Shown: positions 58,830-64,000 of the stretch, one piece after another | Layout: each line of letters begins with the position of its first letter | Numbering within the stretch: position 1 is the first letter of the stretch | Assembly: GCF_001746755.1 (NCBI RefSeq) | Contig: NZ_MCGG01000008.1 | Span: 62,001-126,000 of the forward strand | DNA length: 64,000 bases | Source: Magnetovibrio blakemorei | Lineage (GTDB): Bacteria; Pseudomonadota; Alphaproteobacteria; Rhodospirillales; Magnetovibrionaceae | Reading direction: 5' to 3' | Notes under the pieces: generated by a model | What the model was told of the DNA's origin: nothing | The model's database searches: none | Seen by the model: only the letters and a program-made list of their open reading frames with translations | Made by a program: the position numbers and the translations under genes

Positions 58830-59666
58830 TTACGGCTTGAGCTTGTAGCCGCTTTCGAACATGCGCCAACAGATGATCCACAGCACCAGGTCCATGATGC
58901 CGACAACCGCCATTCCGGTCACCACCGAGGCGTCACTGTTGCCGATAAAGCCATAGCGAAAGCCGTCGATCATATAAAAAAACGGGTTCACGCGGGCGAT
59001 GGTTTGGGCCAATTCGGGCAGCCGTTCGATGGAATAAAAGGTCCCCGACAAAAACGACAGCGGCGTGATGATGAAGTTTGTGACCGCCGCGATGTGGTCA
59101 AACTTATCGGACCAAATGCCGCCGATCACGCCCAACAGCGACAGCATCAGCGACGCCGCCACGGCATGAAACAGAACAAAACCGACGTGATGAATGCTGA
59201 TCGGCACCCAAATTGCCAACACCAGCGTCACCGCAATGCCGACCAAAATGCCCCGCGTCATGCCGCCCATGGCGATGCCGAAGGTCAGCTCGTGGGCGCT
59301 CAGCGACGGCATCAAGGTGTCGACGATGTTGCCTTGCACTTTTGAAATCATCATCGAGCTCGACGTGTTGGCGAAGGCGTTTTGCACGATCGCCATCATG
59401 ATCAGGCCGGGGGCCAGAAACTGCATAAACGGGACCCCGTGGACTTCCGTCACCGCACGCCCCAGGGCCAGGGAAAACACCGCCAAAAACAACAGCGTCG
59501 TCACCACCGGACCGATGATGGTCTGGGTATAGACCTTAACGAAACGGCGCACTTCACGCATATACAGCGTATAGAGGCCGATCCAATTGCTGGCAGGCGT
59601 TTGTTGCATGAGGTCGTGTATCCTAGCCGAAGGTCCGATGGGGTCTTGTCCCCATGACTCCGACAC
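58830..59666 (-). CDS. ABC-2 type transporter permease
   Basis: A 278-residue membrane protein of the ABC-2 class with about six helices: YMREVRRFVKVYTQTIIGPVVTTLLF is typical of the N terminus, and PLSFLSGTFYSIERLP of the C-terminal half. The true start may be the Met at residue 20. The matching ATPase gene is not in the window next to it. The exported substrate is unknown. Confidence 0.86.
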   Translation of the reverse strand: MSESWGQDPIGPSARIHDLMQQTPASNWIGLYTLYMREVRRFVKVYTQTIIGPVVTTLLFLAVFSLALGRAVTEVHGVPFMQFLAPGLIMMAIVQNAFANTSSSMMISKVQGNIVDTLMPSLSAHELTFGIAMGGMTRGILVGIAVTLVLAIWVPISIHHVGFVLFHAVAASLMLSLLGVIGGIWSDKFDHIAAVTNFIITPLSFLSGTFYSIERLPELAQTIARVNPFFYMIDGFRYGFIGNSDASVVTGMAVVGIMDLVLWIICWRMFESGYKLKP

Positions 59667-59681
59667 TTATATAGTCTTGCC

Positions 59682-60287
59682 ATGAACGATGACCAGCCCC
59701 GTGACAAAAAAGCCAAAGCCTACATCCCGCGCAAAATGACCCAAGCGCGGCTGGCCAACATTGCCCTGCATTATTTAGACCGATATGCGTCCAGCGCCCA
59801 GAACTTAAAACGCGTCCTGGAACGCCGGGTTTACAAAGCCTCCTTGTATCACGAAGACTTAGACGTCCAAGTCGCGCACGGCTGGATTGACGAACTGATC
59901 GAACGCTACCTCCGATCCGGGTTGCTCAACGATTTGGCTTATGCCGAAACCCGCGCGCGTTCGTTGATGGCACGCGGCTCAGCGGGGCGGGTTATTCGCA
60001 TCAAGTTGATGGAAAAAGGCATTGCGCCGGACATCATTGACCAAGCCCTCAAGGCCTTGGAAGAAGAACACCCCGACCCGGAACTGGCCGCCGCCATCAA
60101 ACTGGCGCGGCGCAGACGTTTGGGCCCCTACGCCGATCCCACCAAGCGCGACGACAAAAAAGACAGAGACATGGCCGCCCTGGCACGTGCCGGCTTTGGC
60201 TACGACATGGCCCAGCGCATTGTGGAATGCGATGACAAGGACGAGCTGGAAGACTTGCTCAACCCGCCCGCGCACAATTTTTCGTAA
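59682..60287 (+). CDS. recX: Regulatory protein RecX
   Basis: A 201-residue RecX: helical repeats with LANIALHYLDRYASSAQNLKR, LNDLAYAETRARSLMARG and YDMAQRIVE. It modulates RecA filaments. recA itself is not beside it. It is divergent from the ABC-2 permease. Confidence 0.87.
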   Translation: MNDDQPRDKKAKAYIPRKMTQARLANIALHYLDRYASSAQNLKRVLERRVYKASLYHEDLDVQVAHGWIDELIERYLRSGLLNDLAYAETRARSLMARGSAGRVIRIKLMEKGIAPDIIDQALKALEEEHPDPELAAAIKLARRRRLGPYADPTKRDDKKDRDMAALARAGFGYDMAQRIVECDDKDELEDLLNPPAHNFS

Positions 60288-60289
60288 AA

Positions 60290-60727
60290 TTACATACGGT
60301 GTTCGCGAGTCACGATACCGTTGGCCATTTGAACTTCACGCACATAAGCTATGATGTCACCGATATCATTGGCTTTGACCTTGGGCTGTGGCGGCATATT
60401 GCCGTATGGCCAGTGGTGCTGCTGCACGCCGTTACTCACCGCATTGTAAAATGAGCCGTCGCCATGATGGCCGGGATTGTAGATGTCATGGATCAGAGGC
60501 GGCCCCTTATCAGAGCCCGCGCCATTATCGCCATGACACTGAGCACAAATCTTTTTAAATGTGACGCTTCCGCGTGCCGCCTGAGCCGTCAAAGTGGGAA
60601 CCGTAACGGCCACTTGTGCCCCAGGCACGCTGGCGCTGTTCATCATTTTGGAGGCCAACAAAGCGCCCCCACCGAGGACAAAAACCAAAACAGCTATTTT
60701 AGGCAAATGTTTGATCAAGCGGCTCAT
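60290..60727 (-). CDS. Small membrane-anchored cytochrome c, paralogue of 24080
   Basis: A 145-residue cytochrome; the ATG at 60727 has GAGGA seven bases upstream. An N-terminal anchor covers about 11-30. The heme motif is CAQCH, followed by GSDKGPPLIH, NPGHHGDG, HHWPYG and the Met ligand in NMPPQP. The same pattern as the protein at 24080. It is convergent with recX. Confidence 0.88.
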   Translation of the reverse strand: MSRLIKHLPKIAVLVFVLGGGALLASKMMNSASVPGAQVAVTVPTLTAQAARGSVTFKKICAQCHGDNGAGSDKGPPLIHDIYNPGHHGDGSFYNAVSNGVQQHHWPYGNMPPQPKVKANDIGDIIAYVREVQMANGIVTREHRM

Positions 60728-60891
60728 GGGGAGATCCTCTGTTCTTTTCATCGTACTATATCAAATATAACTTTATCGGAAATATGTCCGACTCCCCAAT
60801 AATAAAGGCCGATGCGGTTTTATTTTTCCATCCTCATGCCTATATGTGCATGAAATGATTTTGCATTCCTTCACAGACAAAGGCCGTTTTC

Positions 60892-61233
60892 ATGTCCGTA
60901 ACCATTTATCACAATCCGCGCTGTTCCAAGTCGCGCACCACCTTAGAACTGATCCGCGAAAAAGGCATTGAGCCCAACATCGTTGAATACCTGGAAACAC
61001 CGCCCAGCGCTGCAGAACTGAAAGACCTCCTCACCAAGCTGGGCCTAAAAGCCAAAGACATCGTACGCAAAAAAGAAGCGGGCGAAGAAGGCATCGACGT
61101 CGCCGCCCTGGACAACGACGCGCTCATCAAAGCGCTGGTGGCACACCCACGCGCCATTGAACGCCCGATTGTGGTCAAAGGCGCCAAAGCCGTGATGGGC
61201 CGCCCACCGGAAAACGTCATCAATTTGCTCTAG
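60892..61233 (+). CDS. arsC: Arsenate reductase (glutaredoxin-dependent)
   Basis: A 113-residue ArsC-family protein. The catalytic Cys is in HNPRCSKSRTTL, and the arsenate-binding arginines are in AHPRAIERPIV. It reduces arsenate to arsenite; no other ars genes are near. Its last codons are tandemly duplicated downstream. Confidence 0.92.
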   Translation: MSVTIYHNPRCSKSRTTLELIREKGIEPNIVEYLETPPSAAELKDLLTKLGLKAKDIVRKKEAGEEGIDVAALDNDALIKALVAHPRAIERPIVVKGAKAVMGRPPENVINLL

Positions 61234-61440
61234 CCCGCGCAACGCGGCCCATCTTTTGACAATGGCGCACGCAACGCGCAAGCGCGCCGCTTCGCGCTGG
61301 GGGCCGCCCACCGGAAAACGTCATCAATTTGCTCTAGCCCGCGCAACGCGGCCCATCTTTTGACAATGGCGCACGCAACGCGCAAGCGCGCCGCTTCGCG
61401 CTGGGGGCCGCCACCGGAAAACGTCATCAATTTGCTCTAG
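61197..61440 (+). repeat. 104-bp tandem repeat including the arsC 3' end
   Basis: Two full 104-base units (61197-61300 and 61301-61404) and a third partial one to about 61440. Each starts with GGGCCGCCCACCGG, the arsC C-terminal codons, and runs past the stop. The third copy lacks one C. Near identity points to a recent duplication. Confidence 0.9.
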
Positions 61441-61456
61441 AGCACCACACAACAAA

Positions 61457-61487
61457 AAACGGGCGCTCCAGAAAGAGCGCCCGTTTA
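61457..61487. terminator. Bidirectional terminator between arsC and the chemotaxis receptor
   Basis: AAACGGGCGCTC-CAGAAA-GAGCGCCCGTTT hairpin with A and T flanks; it can serve both convergent genes. Confidence 0.88.
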
Positions 61488-61504
61488 ATTGAGCACAGCG
61501 AAAT

Positions 61505-63226
61505 TTAGCCGCGAATGGTGGCAAGGAACCCGTCGACCTCTTTGGTGAGCAAATTGGACTGACGACCCAATTCGGTCGCCGCGTCCAAAATCTGGCTGGC
61601 CGAACTGCCCGTTTGCGAAGCCGCCATCGTCACTTGAGAAATGTTCGATGACACTTCTTGGGTGCCGCTCGACGCTTGCTCGACATTGCGGGCGATTTCC
61701 GAGGTGGCGGCCCCTTGCTCTTCGACCGCTGCGGCAATCGCCGAGGTGATCTCATTGATGTGGTTGATGATCCCGCCAATGGACCCGATGGCCGTCACGG
61801 CCCCCTGGGTCGCGGTCTGAATGCCGCCGATTTGGTTGGAGATTTCTTCCGTCGCCTTAGCCGTTTGATTGGCCAGGTTTTTCACTTCAGACGCCACAAC
61901 GGCGAAGCCTTTACCCGCTTCACCGGCGCGCGCCGCTTCGATGGTCGCGTTCAAAGCCAACAGATTGGTTTGATCGGCGATATCGGTGATCAACGCCACC
62001 ACTTCACCAATTTTATTGGCGGCTTCGGCCAAACCTTGAACCTTGGCGTTGGCCCCTTCAACTTCGGCAACCGCTTCGCCGGCAATGCGCGTGGACTGCG
62101 ACACTTGGCGAGAAATTTCAGAGATCGAACTGGACAGCTCTTCCGCCGCGCTGGCCACCGTCTGCACGTTGGAAGACGCCTGTTCCGCTGCCGCCGCAAC
62201 GTTGGTCGCTTGTTGGCTGGTTTGATCGGCTGTGGCCGACACGGATTTTGCTGAGCTTTGCATTTCGCTGGCCGCCGCCGAAACGGTTTCCACCACCGCG
62301 CCGACGCTGGTTTCAAACTGTTCCGCCATGCGCAGGCGTTCCGTGCGTCGTTCTTCCAATTGTTGGATTTCAGCCGCTTTTGCTTGTTTTTCGCGTTCTA
62401 CACTTTCCGCCAAAGCGGCTTTGGTTTCATCCAGGGCACGGGCCACGGTACCGAATTCGTCGGTACGATGGGCTCCCAAAACAGATTCAGCCGTGTAGTC
62501 GTGATTTGAAATATGGCTGATGTCGGCCAACAACCCTTCGATGGAGCCTTTGATGACCGAGAACAGGTACGCCGCAGCGCCCAGCCCGATGACCAAGCCG
62601 ATGGCGGTCAAAATCAAGTTCAGCTGCGCCACACCTTCGAGAGAGCTTTGCACGTCGTGAATGGAGTGTTGCAAGCTGTCCAAGCGGACCTGGGTGGCCT
62701 CTTCGACTTTTGCCGTCAACGCATCCATGCTGGTGCCCATCGCTTCGGCAACGGCGTCAAAGTCCGGCATCATCGGGTTACCGCCTTCTGGACCGTTGTC
62801 CACATAGGCTTGACCCAACTTAACACCCGTTGCGTAGAAGGGACCGAAAGCGGCTTCAGCGCCTTGCAACGCCTTCACCACACCGTCCAAACCCAAAGAC
62901 GCCGCCAAGGTGCGGGCGGTGGTCACGTCTTTCGCAAATTTTTCGGCAAATCCTGCGGCTTCGGCAAAGCCATCATCCAAGCCGTCACGCCCGCGGGTTG
63001 ATGAAATATCGCCAATCCACTGCTGAACCTGGACCACGTCAAGCTTGATTTCTTTGATCAAGACCATCAACGGAATGGACTCGGTCGCCACCGTGTTGGC
63101 GTTGCTTTCCGTGATCTCCAGCTTTGGAAGCTGAGCATTCAAGTTGACCAATGTGACAATGGCCGCACCGGTAAACACCAACAAAATGACCGCGAGCACC
63201 GCAACCAAACGCGCTTTAACTGACAT
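61505..63226 (-). CDS. Methyl-accepting chemotaxis protein
   Basis: A 573-residue receptor. Helices at about 7-29 and 205-228 flank a helical periplasmic sensor (with a NIT- or 4HB-like pattern). The cytoplasmic part has a HAMP-like linker and the conserved signalling tip [21 protein letters not shown]. No C-terminal NWETF-type pentapeptide. The ligand is unknown. Other che genes are absent here. Confidence 0.93.
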   Translation of the reverse strand: MSVKARLVAVLAVILLVFTGAAIVTLVNLNAQLPKLEITESNANTVATESIPLMVLIKEIKLDVVQVQQWIGDISSTRGRDGLDDGFAEAAGFAEKFAKDVTTARTLAASLGLDGVVKALQGAEAAFGPFYATGVKLGQAYVDNGPEGGNPMMPDFDAVAEAMGTSMDALTAKVEEATQVRLDSLQHSIHDVQSSLEGVAQLNLILTAIGLVIGLGAAAYLFSVIKGSIEGLLADISHISNHDYTAESVLGAHRTDEFGTVARALDETKAALAESVEREKQAKAAEIQQLEERRTERLRMAEQFETSVGAVVETVSAAASEMQSSAKSVSATADQTSQQATNVAAAAEQASSNVQTVASAAEELSSSISEISRQVSQSTRIAGEAVAEVEGANAKVQGLAEAANKIGEVVALITDIADQTNLLALNATIEAARAGEAGKGFAVVASEVKNLANQTAKATEEISNQIGGIQTATQGAVTAIGSIGGIINHINEITSAIAAAVEEQGAATSEIARNVEQASSGTQEVSSNISQVTMAASQTGSSASQILDAATELGRQSNLLTKEVDGFLATIRG

Positions 63227-63398
63227 GAGAACTCCCCACAGGACGTGAATATGAAGAAAACATTGCCGCTTTCTCCCCCGGAGTTATTTCTCCGAAAACG
63301 ACACACATTTTTTCCACACATACCATGAATATTTCATGAATACCACACTGAGCCCATGGTTTTACCCAAGCGCCGGAACACCTTAAAACGACTAGGCC

Positions 63399-64000
63399 CT
63401 AGAGGCTGCGCAGGAAACGCGGCCGCAACGGGGCGGCCCCAGATCTGGCAGCACGGACTTGGGCCAACAAATCAGGCGTATCGCGCGGCAAATTGCCCGC
63501 CAGCGCCAGGGCGTTTGAGGCGTGGTTTGAGCGAAAAATAACCGGCTTTTCCGGGTCGAGGCGTTCCAGCAAATACGCCAGCTCATCCAAAATTCCGGCG
63601 TCGTTCTGCCAGGTGAACCCCGCACCCTCAACCCGGTCGAACGCTTCGCGAAAATGTGGCTCTTGGTCGGGATCAAGATCCAATTGCAAGGTGGAGAGAA
63701 ATTTGGGCGGCACTTCATTGATTAAATCGGCGGTACCTTCGATGTGTTCGCGCCAATGCGCCTGCCCGCCGAGCCCCAAAATGACCGTCGCAGACACTTT
63801 AATGCCCGCGCCCGCAGCGGCCAATAGACCGTTTTTCATCAGTTTTGCTGAACCTTTGCGGATTCGTTTGAGCATCGCATCGGAGCCCGATTCGATCCCC
63901 AAATAGACTAAGGTGAGGCGCTTTTCGCGCAATTTAGCCAAGTCTAGGGGTGATTTCTTGGTGAGATTTTGCGGCGTCGCATAACAGGTCACCCGTTGCA
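63399..64000 (-). CDS. Radical SAM protein, C-terminal part cut by window edge
   Basis: The last about 200 residues of a protein that continues past the right edge. LTLVYLGIESGSDAMLKRIRKG is the typical region after the cluster motif in Elp3/B12-type radical SAM proteins. SATVILGLGGQ is the following strand. The cluster cysteines lie beyond the window. Function not assignable. Confidence 0.8.
   Translation of the reverse strand, partial: QRVTCYATPQNLTKKSPLDLAKLREKRLTLVYLGIESGSDAMLKRIRKGSAKLMKNGLLAAAGAGIKVSATVILGLGGQAHWREHIEGTADLINEVPPKFLSTLQLDLDPDQEPHFREAFDRVEGAGFTWQNDAGILDELAYLLERLDPEKPVIFRSNHASNALALAGNLPRDTPDLLAQVRAARSGAAPLRPRFLRSL

Overview
The window reads as a chromosomal segment of a free-living, probably marine alphaproteobacterium of Rhodospirillales type, perhaps related to Magnetovibrio or Thalassospira. 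The taxon is inferred from gene content and family resemblance, not from a marker gene. The clues are an aprMBA sulfur-oxidation locus, several extracytoplasmic c-type cytochromes of the SHP/DHC group, and an argD-argF-hslO cluster. The metabolism suggested is respiratory, with a sulfur-lithotrophic capacity.

Layout. 0-8.9 kb: the start of pgk, then a two-component system with a PepSY protein divergent from a cytochrome b561/SHP/DHC operon, a diguanylate cyclase, an odd bacteriohemerythrin, and the fetAB metal exporter. 9-25.4 kb: a DinG-type helicase, the ArsR-methyltransferase/metF/metH methionine operon, MlaA, a second DHC, EttA, a [2Fe-2S] protein, an atypical response regulator, a small cytochrome c and an LpxH-like phosphatase. 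25.4-36.0 kb: malic enzyme, a thioesterase, a YeeE/YedE sulfur transporter, a tandem-repeat protein, and the aprMBA operon with two downstream genes and unusual overlapping hairpins.

36.1-44.4 kb is an integrated genomic island. It is bounded by a 48-bp direct repeat made of the 3' end of tRNA-Gly(CCC), with a tyrosine integrase beside the intact tRNA. It carries an AlpA-like regulator, a winged-helix protein, a binding protein/SiaA-like phosphatase/broken siaB/siaC partner-switch operon, a stump of a UvrD-type helicase, and an array of five TGTGAC-containing repeats with an exact 31-bp period.

44.6-50.7 kb: an orphan hybrid-domain sensor kinase and a radical SAM gene whose 3' end is duplicated about 2.75 kb further on. 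Between the two copies lies a flagellin-like gene in which seven beta-propeller-like repeats are inserted between the conserved flagellin ends. Its reading frame is broken close to a run of seven C. 50.7-64 kb is ordinary core genome: apaG, folE, trkH, a nickel/cobalt transporter-like gene, hslO-argF-argD, an ABC-2 permease, recX, a small cytochrome c, arsC with a tandemly duplicated 3' end, a chemotaxis receptor, and the end of another radical SAM gene.

How it fits together: the apr enzymes feed sulfite-oxidation electrons to the membrane through AprM. The SHP/DHC/cytochrome b genes and two small CxxCH proteins make up a periplasmic electron-transfer set under their own two-component control. 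The accessory parts, namely the tRNA-Gly island and the flagellin islet, hold the least familiar biology.
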